Shown here: one piece after another, positions 35,101 through 43,277 of the stretch
Layout of the letters: every line of letters starts with the position of its first letter
Position numbering within the stretch: position 1 is the stretch's first letter
From: Sphaerochaetaceae bacterium
GTDB lineage: Bacteria > Spirochaetota > Spirochaetia > Sphaerochaetales > Sphaerochaetaceae
Length of the DNA: 64,000 bases
NCBI GenBank assembly: GCA_028532765.1
Contig: JAQQAR010000062.1
Location: 32,016 to 96,015 of the forward strand
Direction of reading: 5' to 3'
The notes under the pieces: model-generated
What the model was told of the DNA's origin: nothing
Seen by the model: only the letters and a program-made list of their open reading frames with translations
Database searches by the model: none
Program-made: the position numbers and the translations under genes

Positions 35101-35137
35101 CTTGCGCAAGCAGGGGAAAAAAGTTACTCTGTTGGGC

Positions 35138-35602
35138 ATGAACAATGCCTTGTTGGATAATGCCCCCTTTATTTCGGCGGCGCTTGCATTCTTTGTTGCA
35201 CAATTCCTGAAACCTTTCATCAATGTACTCTTTGAGAGAAAGTTTATCTGGTCCATGCTCTTCAGTACTGGAGGAATGCCTTCCAGCCACACTGCTGGTG
35301 TTATTGCGCTTACTACCTCAATCGCATTCACCGAGGGTATCGGTACGGTAGCTTTTGCCATAGCAGCTACGTTTGCTGCAATCGTCATTCATGATGCAAT
35401 GGGCATTCGCAGGGCAGCTGGGAAACAGGCCGAAGTCATCAATGAGTGGAGCAGACTCCTCAGTGATATCCACCGTGAAGGCCAGTTCACCCCAGAGAAT
35501 CTGAAAACCATGCTTGGGCACTCCTTCAGCCAGGTGCTGGGAGGTGTCTTGTTTGGACTTATCATTGGGTTGAGTGCAACATACCAGATCATGGGTCATT
35601 GA
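35138..35602 (+). CDS. DUF212 (YuiD-like) divergent PAP2-type membrane protein
   Basis: 154 aa. Small membrane protein with hydrophobic helices at both ends and the family motif MLFSTGGMPSSHTAGVIALTT, plus DAMGIRRAAGKQA. This is the divergent PAP2/acid phosphatase-vanadium haloperoxidase-related family; the biochemical role is unproven, perhaps lipid phosphate turnover. Start at ATG 35138 (a TTG at 35132 is an alternative); the longer frame begins upstream of the promoter and is rejected. No clear ribosome site. Its stop overlaps the -35 of the next gene's promoter. Confidence 0.8.
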   Translation: MNNALLDNAPFISAALAFFVAQFLKPFINVLFERKFIWSMLFSTGGMPSSHTAGVIALTTSIAFTEGIGTVAFAIAATFAAIVIHDAMGIRRAAGKQAEVINEWSRLLSDIHREGQFTPENLKTMLGHSFSQVLGGVLFGLIIGLSATYQIMGH

Positions 35603-35627
35603 CAGAGGTTGCAAAGTTGCCCATTAT
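35599..35627 (+). promoter_or_regulatory. Promoter of the first amino-acid binding protein
   Basis: Consensus TTGACA, 17-nt spacer, CATTAT; initiation near 35634. Both hexamers are identical to those of the second binding-protein promoter (36512-36540), but no ARG-box-like motif is evident here. Confidence 0.7.
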
Positions 35628-35672
35628 CCAAACAAGAACATTACAACACATGTATATGTATAAGGAAACAAC

Positions 35673-36425
35673 ATGAAAAAAACCATGATAGCAGCGCTGA
35701 TGGTGGTACTGGTCTTTGCGCTTGTGCTTACCGGCTGCAAAAAGGAAGAGAAGAAAGAGAGCTATGTATTTGCCACCGATGCAACCTGGCCCCCACTTGA
35801 GTTTGTTGAAGATGGTACCCTTACCGGATTTGAGGTTGAACTGATACCACTTATCGGTGAGAAGGTCGGTGTTCCCATGTCAGTGAAGAACATCCCCTGG
35901 GATACCATATTCGCCGGTCTTGCTGGTGGTGCCTATGATGGTGTTGCAAGTGGGGTGACCGTTACTGAAGAGCGAAAAGCCACCATGGCATTCTCCTCCC
36001 CCATTCTCTCTGCTGGACAGGTTGTCATCATCCGCAATGAAGACGCAGCCAGTATTAAGGGCATCGAGGATCTGGAAGGAAAGAAAATCGGGGTCCAGAT
36101 TGGTACAACCGGAGACTTTGCCTTGGAAGCATATCCTGTCGAGAGAAGAGCATATGATGATATCGGGCTCGCCATCGAGGATATGCTCAACGGCAATGTG
36201 GATGCTGCTGTCTGCGACTCATTGATCGCCAGTGATTTCGTACTCTCAAACGAAAATTACAGCTCACGTCTGAAGGTTGCCGGTGAACCGTTCACTCAAG
36301 AAGATATTGCAATTGCCGTACAGAAGGACAACCAGGAACTCCTGGATCTCATCAACGAGGGACTGGCAAAGGCAAAGGCCGACGGCTCCTTTGATGCATT
36401 GAAGGAGAAGTGGAATCTGCTGTAA
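35673..36425 (+). CDS. Amino-acid ABC transporter substrate-binding lipoprotein
   Basis: 250 aa. Signal peptide of the lipoprotein type ending LVLTGC (Cys21 acylated). The mature SBP_bac_3 domain shows ATWPPLEFVEDGTLTGFEVEL, the hinge SGVTVTEERKATMAFSSPI (Arg that binds the amino-acid carboxylate) and GVQIGTTGDFALE. AAGGAAA precedes the ATG. It is about half identical by eye to the second binding protein downstream, suggesting tandem duplication; both probably serve the permease/ATPase at 37.5-39.1 kb. Ligand: a polar amino acid, not further defined. Confidence 0.92.
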   Translation: MKKTMIAALMVVLVFALVLTGCKKEEKKESYVFATDATWPPLEFVEDGTLTGFEVELIPLIGEKVGVPMSVKNIPWDTIFAGLAGGAYDGVASGVTVTEERKATMAFSSPILSAGQVVIIRNEDAASIKGIEDLEGKKIGVQIGTTGDFALEAYPVERRAYDDIGLAIEDMLNGNVDAAVCDSLIASDFVLSNENYSSRLKVAGEPFTQEDIAIAVQKDNQELLDLINEGLAKAKADGSFDALKEKWNLL

Positions 36426-36443
36426 GCAGTTTTTCACAAAAAC

Positions 36444-36471
36444 ACAGGGAGCTTCGGCTCCTTGTTTTTTG
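36444..36471 (+). terminator. Terminator with UUCG tetraloop
   Basis: A 9-bp stem ACAGGGAGC / GCTCCTTGT closed by TTCG and followed by TTTTT. It isolates the first binding-protein gene. Confidence 0.9.
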
Positions 36472-36490
36472 CATTTTATTCGCCTTTTTG

Positions 36491-36540
36491 TGCATATTTA
36501 TTCTTAAATAGTTGACAATATTTGCATATCTATGCATTAT
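36491..36540 (+). promoter_or_regulatory. Promoter of the second binding protein with two ARG-box-like motifs
   Basis: TTGACA (36512), 17-nt spacer, CATTAT (36535). A 14-bp box TGCATATTTATTCT starts at 36491 (21 bp before the -35) and the palindrome TGCATATCTATGCA starts at 36523 (11 bp after the start of the -35), covering the spacer and part of the -10. The placement predicts repression. The same geometry recurs at 37417-37466. Confidence 0.6.
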
Positions 36541-36566
36541 TCGCATATCACAAGAAGGAGATGATC

Positions 36567-37352
36567 ATGAAAAAAATACTTGTTGTTGCTACCCTGTTAC
36601 TTGTACTGTCCTCCACATTGGTCTTCGCCCAGGCCCAGGCTGAGAGCGGAAAGAAATCCTACGTCTTTGCAGCAAACTGTGCTTGGCCCCCACTTGAGTT
36701 CGTTGATGAAAATGGGGATATCGTTGGATTTGAGATTGATCTGGTTGAAGAAATTGCAAAGGTCAATGATGTTGAGATCAGTATCGTCAATGTTGCATGG
36801 GAAGGGATCTTTGCCGGTCTTGCAAACGGGGCCTATGATGCTGTTGCCAGTGGCGTTTCCGTCACTGAAGAGAGAAAGGCTACCATGGATTTCTCCACTC
36901 CGATTCTTGTAGTAACCCAGGCAATCCTGGCTCCTGTCTCTGATACAGAACTTTCCAATACTGCAAGCCTCAACAACAAAACCGTTGGTGTACAGCTGGG
37001 AACCACAGGCCATATTTTCCTTGATGATTTTGACAAGAGTCGTGACGACTTCAGTGTAAACATCAAGGCCTATGATGAAGTCGGTTTTGCCATCGAGGAT
37101 ATGCTCAACGGCAATCTTGATGCAGTGGTCACCGACTCTGTCATCGCCAGTGACTTCGTTATGACCAATGACAACTATGCCAGCAAACTGAAGATCACTG
37201 GTAGTGCCAGTGACTTGGGAGAGCCTGAGCCGATTGCCATTGCAACCCTGAAGGGTAACAGTGAAGTACTTGACCTGGTCAACAATGGACTGAAGACCAT
37301 GGAAGAGAATGGAACAATGGATGCACTGAAAGAGAAGTGGGGCATCATCTAA
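36567..37352 (+). CDS. Amino-acid ABC transporter periplasmic binding protein
   Basis: 261 aa SBP_bac_3 protein. Signal peptide MKKILVVATLLLVLSSTLVFA, cleavage likely after an Ala before QAESG, so unlike its upstream paralog it is soluble rather than a lipoprotein. Same ligand motifs: ANCAWPPLEFVDENG, SGVSVTEERKATMDFSTPI, GVQLGTTGHIF. AAGGAG lies 6 nt before the ATG at 36567; a 15-codon upstream extension runs through the promoter. Having two different binding proteins for one importer would widen its substrate range. Confidence 0.92.
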   Translation: MKKILVVATLLLVLSSTLVFAQAQAESGKKSYVFAANCAWPPLEFVDENGDIVGFEIDLVEEIAKVNDVEISIVNVAWEGIFAGLANGAYDAVASGVSVTEERKATMDFSTPILVVTQAILAPVSDTELSNTASLNNKTVGVQLGTTGHIFLDDFDKSRDDFSVNIKAYDEVGFAIEDMLNGNLDAVVTDSVIASDFVMTNDNYASKLKITGSASDLGEPEPIAIATLKGNSEVLDLVNNGLKTMEENGTMDALKEKWGII

Positions 37353-37376
37353 GCAAACCTTGTCTCCCTACTGTTG

Positions 37377-37396
37377 CAGCCGCCGTGAGGCGGCTG
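37377..37396 (+). terminator. GC-rich hairpin after the second binding protein
   Basis: Perfect 8-bp stem CAGCCGCC / GGCGGCTG with a GTGA tetraloop; the following TACTGTTTA is a poor T-run, so it may stabilise mRNA or only partly terminate. Confidence 0.55.
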
Positions 37397-37416
37397 TACT
37401 GTTTATCGGGAATATG

Positions 37417-37466
37417 TGAATAATTATACAGAGTAGCTTGACTTTACATGCATAATTATGTAGTAC
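37417..37466 (+). promoter_or_regulatory. Permease promoter with two ARG-box-like motifs
   Basis: TTGACT (37438), 17-nt spacer, TAGTAC (37461). Box TGAATAATTATACA starts at 37417, 21 bp before the -35; box TGCATAATTATGTA starts at 37449, 11 bp after the start of the -35. Both offsets are identical to those at the second binding-protein promoter. The first box is nearly the consensus ARG-box core. Confidence 0.6.
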
Positions 37467-37496
37467 TTCCCTTATATCAGTAGAATGTGAGAATAT

Positions 37497-38357
37497 ATGG
37501 AAAGACAACCATTTGATAATGAAACAGTAAAGATGCAGAAGATACGGGACCAAGTGGTCTCTGTTGACCCAAATGCACAGAAAAAAAAGGCACTTACCAT
37601 CCAGATGACCGATGGAGTGCTCATTCCGCGTAAGGATGATGGACATGTATTGAATTCATGGAGGATTACCTTCTTCAGTGCTATCCTCTTGCTTACTGGC
37701 TTGGTTATGTTCAAACCCCAACCCTATCGTGATATTTTCATGGTAACCATCAAGGGAACCCCTGTAACATTCCAGGCTACCATCTTTGCCATTTTGGGTG
37801 CATTGATTATTGGAACCGTCACAGGTCTTGGTTCGGTGAGCAAACGGCGTTGGGTCAATATGCTCAGCGGCGTCTATGTAGAATTGATCCGGGGCATTCC
37901 CCTCCTTGTCCAGTTGATCTTCATCTACTATGCAATGGGTCGTTTCTTCAAGATACAGGGGATGGTTGCAGCAGTCGTTGCACTCTCCATCTGTTTCGGC
38001 GCCTACATGGGTGAAATCGTACGGGCAGGTATCCAGGCAATACCCAAGGGACAGATGGAAGCTGCAATTGCTCTGGGTTTGAGCCGCTCCCAGGCTTTCC
38101 GCTATGTCATTCTCCCCCAGACGGTAAAGGTAATCCTTCCAGCAATCGGAAACGAGTTCATCTCGATGCTCAAGGATTCATCCCTGGTATCTGCAATTGC
38201 ACTCAGTGACATCCTGAGAAAAGGAAGGGAGTATATCAGTCGGACCTTCCTCTCCTTGGAAACCATGTTGGTTGTTGCACTCATATACCTCATCATCACC
38301 CTCCTGCTCTCCCGATTGGTAGGCATCCTGGAGGAAAGGTTGCATCAGAATGGCTAG
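37497..38357 (+). CDS. Amino-acid ABC transporter permease (HisM/GlnP family)
   Basis: 286 aa. A ~50-residue hydrophilic N-terminus precedes the membrane domain. TM segments start around 55. [20 protein letters not shown] and [20 protein letters not shown] are typical of the polar amino-acid permease family, and the EAA loop is [21 protein letters not shown] single permease implies a homodimer. The ribosome site is weak. It overlaps the ATPase gene by 8 nt. Confidence 0.92.
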   Translation: MERQPFDNETVKMQKIRDQVVSVDPNAQKKKALTIQMTDGVLIPRKDDGHVLNSWRITFFSAILLLTGLVMFKPQPYRDIFMVTIKGTPVTFQATIFAILGALIIGTVTGLGSVSKRRWVNMLSGVYVELIRGIPLLVQLIFIYYAMGRFFKIQGMVAAVVALSICFGAYMGEIVRAGIQAIPKGQMEAAIALGLSRSQAFRYVILPQTVKVILPAIGNEFISMLKDSSLVSAIALSDILRKGREYISRTFLSLETMLVVALIYLIITLLLSRLVGILEERLHQNG

Positions 38358-39093
38358 AATACGTATTGAAGATCTTTCAAAGGATTATATCACTGCAAAC
38401 AAGACCTTGGTGAAAGCTGTCAAACACGCTGATCTTACGGTGGAAAATGGTGAAGTTGTTGTGATCATCGGTCCATCGGGTAGTGGGAAATCCACCTTGC
38501 TCAGAAGTGTCAATAAATTGGAAAATCCAACCGGTGGAAAAATCTTCATCGATGAGGATGAGGTAACAAACCCACATGTGGATTTGAGAAAGATTCGTGA
38601 GGAAGTGGGAATGGTGTTCCAGTCCTTCAACCTGTTCCCCCATCTTTCTGTCATGCAGAACATCACCCTCGCCCCTGTGAAAGTAAGAAAAATGTCACAA
38701 AAGAAGGCTGAGGAGAAAGCAAGGGACTTATTGAAGCTGGTTGGGCTTGAGGAAAAGGCTGATGTACATCCACCCCAGCTCTCAGGCGGGCAGCAACAGC
38801 GTGTAGCCATTGCACGTGCATTGGCAATGGAACCAAAGGTTATGCTCTTTGATGAACCAACCAGTGCTCTCGACCCGGAGATGATCAAGGAAGTGCTTGA
38901 TGTTATGCTCAAACTTGCAAAGAGTGGCATGACCATGCTTCTGGTGACTCATGAGATGGGATTCGCCAAGGCAGCTGCTTCAAAGGTTGTATTTATGGAC
39001 GAGGGGAGGATTGTGGAAGTCGGTACACCCGATGAGATTTTCTCCCATCCAAAGAGTGAACGAACGAAACTCTTTTTGGAGCATATTCTTTGA
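38350..39093 (+). CDS. Amino-acid ABC transporter ATPase (GlnQ family)
   Basis: 247 aa. Walker [17 protein letters not shown]-loop [17 protein letters not shown], signature [15 protein letters not shown], Walker [16 protein letters not shown] and His switch [17 protein letters not shown]. These are hallmarks of polar amino-acid importers (GlnQ/HisP/ArtP). Cotranscribed with the permease and followed by a strong terminator. Confidence 0.95.
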   Translation: MARIRIEDLSKDYITANKTLVKAVKHADLTVENGEVVVIIGPSGSGKSTLLRSVNKLENPTGGKIFIDEDEVTNPHVDLRKIREEVGMVFQSFNLFPHLSVMQNITLAPVKVRKMSQKKAEEKARDLLKLVGLEEKADVHPPQLSGGQQQRVAIARALAMEPKVMLFDEPTSALDPEMIKEVLDVMLKLAKSGMTMLLVTHEMGFAKAAASKVVFMDEGRIVEVGTPDEIFSHPKSERTKLFLEHIL

Positions 39094-39096
39094 AAT

Positions 39097-39121
39097 CAGG
39101 GCCTCAGGGCCCTGTTTTTTT
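39097..39121 (+). terminator. Terminator after the amino-acid importer
   Basis: A 7-bp stem CAGGGCC / GGCCCTG with a TCAG loop, followed by seven T. Confidence 0.9.
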
Positions 39122-39129
39122 GCTCCTGA

Positions 39130-39164
39130 TAGATTTCTACTAGTAGTCAAACAGCAGAAATCTA
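39130..39164. repeat. Inverted repeat upstream of the hemolysin III gene
   Basis: Perfect 9-bp arms TAGATTTCT / AGAAATCTA separated by 17 nt that contain ACTAGT. It ends 57 bp before the hemolysin III ATG; TTGCCG with TAAGGT 17 nt later lies between them as a weak promoter. It could be an operator or a leader hairpin. Confidence 0.35.
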
Positions 39165-39220
39165 CCATTGCCGAGAAGCTTCTACATCGTTAAGGTATCC
39201 AACAACAGGAGGCATCAACG

Positions 39221-39889
39221 ATGCAACGTTTCAATGCTTGGTTAGAGGACCATATCACCCTTCACTCCTATGATGACCCGAAGGCAGAAAAGGAAAACGC
39301 AATTACCCATGTAGTGGGAGCAGCTCTTGCGCTCATCGCACTCATCTCCATTCTATTCAAGCTTCCTTCCCTCGCCAGTACATCCTTCCAGGTAGGGTTG
39401 GTCATCTGGGGATTGACCATGCTGTTGCTCTATAGCTCTTCAGCACTCTATCATTCCCTACCCCATGGTAATGGCAAACGGCTTTGCAGGGTTCTGGATC
39501 ATAGCAATATCTACTTCCTGATTGCAGGAACCTATACGCCATTGATGATGTACATTGGAACCCCTGTTGCCTACCGGATTACGATGTTGGTCTGGTTGGT
39601 TGCGGCATTCGGTATCGTCCTAACCCTCATTTTCTGGGGAAAGGCGAGGGTATTGCATGTTCTGCTCTATCTTGCCATGGGATGGCTGATTGTATTCTTC
39701 TGGAAGGATATTGTACCCTACCTTCCTGCTGACTTGATCAAATGGATCATTGCGGCGGGACTTACCTACAGTATCGGGGTGATCTTTTACGCAAGTAAAC
39801 GCCTCCCCCACTACCATGCCATCTGGCATTTGTTCTGTATCGGGGGAAGCGCTCTGTTCTACGTCGGCTATATGCTTACTCTTGTGTAA
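39221..39889 (+). CDS. Hemolysin III / PAQR-family membrane protein
   Basis: 222 aa with seven hydrophobic helices. Family motifs: NAITHVVGAALALIALI, SSSALYHSLPHGNGKRLCRVLDHSNIYFLIAGTYTP (Ser/His/Asp zinc site, long conserved run) and, near the end, LPHYHAIWHLFCIGGSALFY (second His pair). PAQR proteins may be zinc-dependent hydrolases; the 'hemolysin' name does not imply virulence. AGGAGG lies 8 nt upstream of the ATG. Convergent with tlpA, overlapping by 14 nt. Confidence 0.9.
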   Translation: MQRFNAWLEDHITLHSYDDPKAEKENAITHVVGAALALIALISILFKLPSLASTSFQVGLVIWGLTMLLLYSSSALYHSLPHGNGKRLCRVLDHSNIYFLIAGTYTPLMMYIGTPVAYRITMLVWLVAAFGIVLTLIFWGKARVLHVLLYLAMGWLIVFFWKDIVPYLPADLIKWIIAAGLTYSIGVIFYASKRLPHYHAIWHLFCIGGSALFYVGYMLTLV

Positions 39890-40619
39890 GCAACTGGTCA
39901 ATATTTTCCTGCAGTGCAGTCTCACTGACATACCCGAGATAGCCATTAGCTATTGAGCCATCAGCATTGAAGAATACGGTGGTCGGTAGGCTGTTTGTCT
40001 GGAAAATGTAGGCAAAGATTCCTTCATCCGTGTAGACAGGACCTGTGAACGGGAACTCTTCCATAAACTTGGTAATGGTTTCCAAAGTCTCTCTCTGTCC
40101 ATCCATTGCATTGAGGAAGATGAAGCTGATCTCATCACCATAGGTATCATATGCAGCCTGGAAGTGAGGAAGTTCCTGTTTACAGGGAGGACACCAGGAA
40201 GCGAAATAGTTGATGATTGCTGGTTTGCCCTGCCGTACGGCATCAAAACTGGTCTCTTCCCCATCTAGGGTGAAAAGAGGAATATCCGGCATCTTTGGGG
40301 CTTCTTCTGCAGGAGCTTCTCCAGCCTCTTCCGTTTCAGGAGTATCAGCTTCTGCATCAGCTGTTACCTCAGAAGGAGTCGCGACCGGCTCATCAACTGA
40401 AGAAGTTGTTGTGGCCACATCTGGCTCTTCTACTGCATCAATTGATGGTTCAACAGTGGCAGGTTTTTCTGCAGCAGTGGGAATATTTGTAAGATTCGGA
40501 GTGAGAGAGACAGCTGGGGCGCTACTCTCCTTGAGTGCATTGTATGCAACTGAGGCGACGACAATGATTACGATGAATGAAATCAGGGTAATCATCAGGG
40601 TACGGGTATTTTTTTTCAT
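39876..40619 (-). CDS. TlpA/ResA-type membrane-anchored thioredoxin
   Basis: 247 aa. N-terminal anchor helix (LMITLISFIVIIVVASVAY), then a ~80-residue Pro/Ala/Glu/Thr-rich linker of low complexity, and a thioredoxin fold from about 108: FTLDGEETSFDAV, NYFASWCPPCKQELPHF (active-site CPPC) and NSLPTTVFFNADG (cis-Pro). It is 9 nt downstream of ccdA, which would pass electrons to it, so together they form a periplasmic thiol-reducing module. AGGAG precedes the ATG. Confidence 0.9.
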   Translation of the reverse strand: MKKNTRTLMITLISFIVIIVVASVAYNALKESSAPAVSLTPNLTNIPTAAEKPATVEPSIDAVEEPDVATTTSSVDEPVATPSEVTADAEADTPETEEAGEAPAEEAPKMPDIPLFTLDGEETSFDAVRQGKPAIINYFASWCPPCKQELPHFQAAYDTYGDEISFIFLNAMDGQRETLETITKFMEEFPFTGPVYTDEGIFAYIFQTNSLPTTVFFNADGSIANGYLGYVSETALQENIDQLLTQE

Positions 40620-40628
40620 GAAAAACTC

Positions 40629-41300
40629 CTAAAGAAATAGTGCGGCTGGATTGAATCCCAAGGTCAAGGCAATGCCGAAGGCCAGAAGGAAAAGGCCACT
40701 GATTATCGTGATAAGCTTGGAATGCTTCTTTATTGCTGCAAAGACACCTTCGAGCTGCTCGAGCAAGATTGCCGAGAGCAGGAATGGAATGCCAAGGCCC
40801 ATGGCATAAAAAAATAGGGTCAACATGCCCTTGGTTACCAATTCAGCATTTGCCGCCATCATCAGGGCACTGCCGAGCAGGGGGCCAACACAAGGAGTCC
40901 AGCCCAAGGCAAAGATTAAGCCAAAGAGCATCGACTTGGGAACATTCATGTTCTGTAAGCCTTTCATCTGGAACTTATGGTTGTTGTTCAATGCGGGTAT
41001 CAGGACGAATCCCAGGTTGTTCAGAGCAAAGAGGATGACCAGGACACCACCGATACGGTTAAGCATGTCCAGGTGACTCTGCAGGAACTGTCCTATGGTG
41101 GTTGATGCAGCCCCAAGGGCTACAAAGAGAATGGTGAATCCAATGACGAATGCTATGCTGTTTTTCAACAGCAGATTCTTTTCCTGATCCTGCTCTGCCA
41201 CACCACCGGCAAGGTACGAGAAGTACAGCGGAAGAATGGGGAGGATACAGGGACTGATAAAACTGATAATGCCTTCGAGAAATGCAGTTATATACGCCAT
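40629..41300 (-). CDS. ccdA: CcdA/DsbD-family thiol electron carrier
   Basis: 223 aa six-helix membrane protein. The paired active cysteines are in SFISPCILPILPLYFSYLAGG (helix 1) and ALGWTPCVGPLLGSAL (helix 4), the CcdA/DsbD-beta signature. It moves reducing power from cytoplasmic thioredoxin to periplasmic thioredoxins such as the tlpA product encoded just downstream. The ATG at 41300 (MAYITAF) has no ribosome site and lies 5 nt after a -10 box, suggesting leaderless mRNA; an ATG at 41315 would lie upstream of the predicted transcript start. Confidence 0.9.
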   Translation of the reverse strand: MAYITAFLEGIISFISPCILPILPLYFSYLAGGVAEQDQEKNLLLKNSIAFVIGFTILFVALGAASTTIGQFLQSHLDMLNRIGGVLVILFALNNLGFVLIPALNNNHKFQMKGLQNMNVPKSMLFGLIFALGWTPCVGPLLGSALMMAANAELVTKGMLTLFFYAMGLGIPFLLSAILLEQLEGVFAAIKKHSKLITIISGLFLLAFGIALTLGFNPAALFL

Positions 41301-41305
41301 GGCTG

Positions 41306-41334
41306 AGCATATCATAAGAGGAAAAGGTTCACAA
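41306..41334 (-). promoter_or_regulatory. ccdA promoter, predicts a leaderless transcript
   Basis: Minus strand: TTGTGA (41334-41329), 17-nt spacer, TATGCT, 5 nt, ATG. The -35 overlaps by five of six bases the -35 of the divergent methyltransferase promoter. Confidence 0.55.
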
Positions 41335-41356
41335 GAGGGATAAAAGTTGCTACAGT
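41328..41356 (+). promoter_or_regulatory. Methyltransferase gene promoter, predicts a leaderless transcript
   Basis: TTCACA (41328-41333), 17-nt spacer, TACAGT (41351-41356), exactly 6 nt, ATG. +1 falls on the A of the start codon. Divergent and overlapping with the ccdA promoter. Confidence 0.55.
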
Positions 41357-41362
41357 CTGACC

Positions 41363-42151
41363 ATGGCAAAACAGAAGGGCAAAGCAGATGGAGAGACGCT
41401 GTTTGGGGCATATTACCAGAACATCTACCAAGATCGTTGGGAACCGCTGAAGGCAGCCTTGATTAAGGACAAAGTACCTATCGCATACAATGAGGGGCTG
41501 ACCCAACCATATTACCTCGACGAAGCATCGGTTCTTGCTGCAAAACTGCTTGGTGTGCAGAAGGGAGAGACTGTACTGGACATGTGTGCAGCCCCAGGAG
41601 GAAAAACGCTTGTTCTTGCTTCCTGTCTCCAGGGTGAGGGGAAACTGGTCTCCAATGACCGTTCTTCCTCCCGCAGAGCAAGACTGAAACAAGTGGTAAA
41701 GGACCATCTCAGCGAGGCAGAACGGGCTATTGTTCAGGTAACAGCCCATGATGCTACGCGCTGGTCACTCTATGAGCAGAATGTATATGACCGGGTATTG
41801 CTCGACGCCCCTTGTTCCAGTGAGCGCCATGTGTTGCATGACCCAAAAGCCCTTGCTATGTGGAGCCCATCGAGACCCAAACGGCTTGCCATCACCCAAT
41901 TTGCCATGCTTGCTGCAGCCCTGGAGGCAGTAAAGGTGGGAGGATATATTTTGTACTGCACCTGCTCCATCAATCCGATGGAGAATGAGCGTGTAGTTGA
42001 AAAGTTATTCGAGAAGCGGGTTGGAAGATTCACCATCATGGATAGCGCCCAAGCGGGAAGTGAAGAGAAAGATTATGGCTCCATCATCCTTCCCGACCAA
42101 GGAGAGGGCCGAGGTCCACTCTATTTTTGCCTGATCAGGAGAGATGTATGA
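41363..42151 (+). CDS. RsmB/RsmF/NSUN-type RNA m5C methyltransferase
   Basis: 262 aa. SAM-binding GETVLDMCAAPGGKTLVLAS, motif IV DAPCSSERHVL (with one conserved Cys), motif VI YCTCSINPMENERVVEKL (the catalytic Cys in TCS). It lacks the N-terminal NusB-like or C-terminal PUA domains of RsmB/RsmF, and its DxPCSxxRH form resembles the NSUN3/4 group. The target is probably 16S rRNA but is not deducible. No ribosome site; a -10 lies 6 nt upstream. It overlaps the next gene by 4 nt (ATGA). Confidence 0.88.
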   Translation: MAKQKGKADGETLFGAYYQNIYQDRWEPLKAALIKDKVPIAYNEGLTQPYYLDEASVLAAKLLGVQKGETVLDMCAAPGGKTLVLASCLQGEGKLVSNDRSSSRRARLKQVVKDHLSEAERAIVQVTAHDATRWSLYEQNVYDRVLLDAPCSSERHVLHDPKALAMWSPSRPKRLAITQFAMLAAALEAVKVGGYILYCTCSINPMENERVVEKLFEKRVGRFTIMDSAQAGSEEKDYGSIILPDQGEGRGPLYFCLIRRDV

Positions 42152-43266
42152 GTAGTGTCGCCATTGTACGATGTGAACAATATGAACAAGCGTTGGTCGA
42201 TCAGGCAGTTGCCGTGGCCTGTGAGAAAGGAGAAATGCCTGATGTCAGAGACAAGCGTATTCTTCTCAAACCAAACATTCTCAGTGATGCCAAGGAAGAG
42301 CGTGGCATAACCACACATTCAGCTGTCCTCAGGGCAATGATCAGGCATCTCAAGAGCCAAGGCGCAAAGAAGGTGTTGGTTGGTGATTCCCCAGGATTGC
42401 AGAAACCCAATTTCCAACCAAAAGCTTCAGGTATATATCAAGTATGTGAAGAGGAAGGGGTACAGTGGATTGACTTCACCAAACAACCTACCTCCTACAC
42501 CATTCCGTATACCCGTGGAAAGAAGCTACCACTTGCCGGGGTGCTCTCTCAAGTGGATATGGTATTCAGCCTTCCCAAATTCAAGACACATCAGCTGATG
42601 TATGCCACAGGAGCGGTCAAGAACCTGTTTGGATTGGTGCCCAATCTCTACAAGAGTCCCTGCCATGTGCAGTTCCCATCACGAGAACAGTTTGCGTCCC
42701 TGATGGTCGGCATCGCTTCCATCGTGAAGCCCGCGTTCAGCCTGATGGACGGGATCATCGCAATGGAGGGTCCAGGCCCGGCAAATGGGGTCTCTCGCCA
42801 TCTTGGCCTCTTGATCGCCAGCCGTGATGCAGTAGCCTTGGATTACACCCAGGCACAGATCATGGGATATGATCCTCTGCTCGTTCCCATTGTTGCGGAG
42901 GGAATCAGAAGAGGATTGGGAGACAAGCCCACCTCCTACCCCGCTCTCTCTGCAGAAGAACTGGTACAGAATGATTACATCCGTATCGAAATGCAAAAGC
43001 GTACCAGTTTTATCCACTCCTTGATCGTCCCCTTTATTTTCAGTCGTTATATCCGCTGGAAGGTGAAGAAGGAGCGCAAGGCTCCGGTCTTTTTGGTCGA
43101 TCCTTGTATTGGTTGCAGGAAATGCATCGACATTTGTCCTGCCGGAGCCTTGACGATGGTTGATAAACGTATCATCATCGACCCCAAGGCTTGTATCCGA
43201 TGTTACTGCTGCCATGAAGTCTGCCCTGCCTCAGCGATACTTGTTGATGAAGAAATTCCTTCCTAG
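42148..43266 (+). CDS. DUF362 protein with C-terminal 2x[4Fe-4S] ferredoxin domain
   Basis: 372 aa. Residues 1-290 are a DUF362 domain: RILLKPNILSDAKEERGITTHSAV near the start, KKVLVGDSPG, FSLPKFKTHQLMYATGAVKN, and RDAVALDYTQAQIMGY. The C-terminal ~55 residues contain CIGCRKCIDICPAGAL and CIRCYCCHEVCPASA, two four-cysteine cluster motifs. Function is unknown; an electron-transfer or sensing role is plausible. AGGAG lies 7 nt upstream of the ATG at 42148, which overlaps the preceding stop. Confidence 0.88.
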   Translation: MSSVAIVRCEQYEQALVDQAVAVACEKGEMPDVRDKRILLKPNILSDAKEERGITTHSAVLRAMIRHLKSQGAKKVLVGDSPGLQKPNFQPKASGIYQVCEEEGVQWIDFTKQPTSYTIPYTRGKKLPLAGVLSQVDMVFSLPKFKTHQLMYATGAVKNLFGLVPNLYKSPCHVQFPSREQFASLMVGIASIVKPAFSLMDGIIAMEGPGPANGVSRHLGLLIASRDAVALDYTQAQIMGYDPLLVPIVAEGIRRGLGDKPTSYPALSAEELVQNDYIRIEMQKRTSFIHSLIVPFIFSRYIRWKVKKERKAPVFLVDPCIGCRKCIDICPAGALTMVDKRIIIDPKACIRCYCCHEVCPASAILVDEEIPS

Positions 43267-43277
43267 AGGATGGTTGT

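Noticed and set aside
35053..35388. 112-residue N-terminal extension of the MFS gene
   Set aside because: It is antisense to the DUF212 gene and lacks hydrophobic segments; the ATG at 35052 has GGAG and begins the first helix region.
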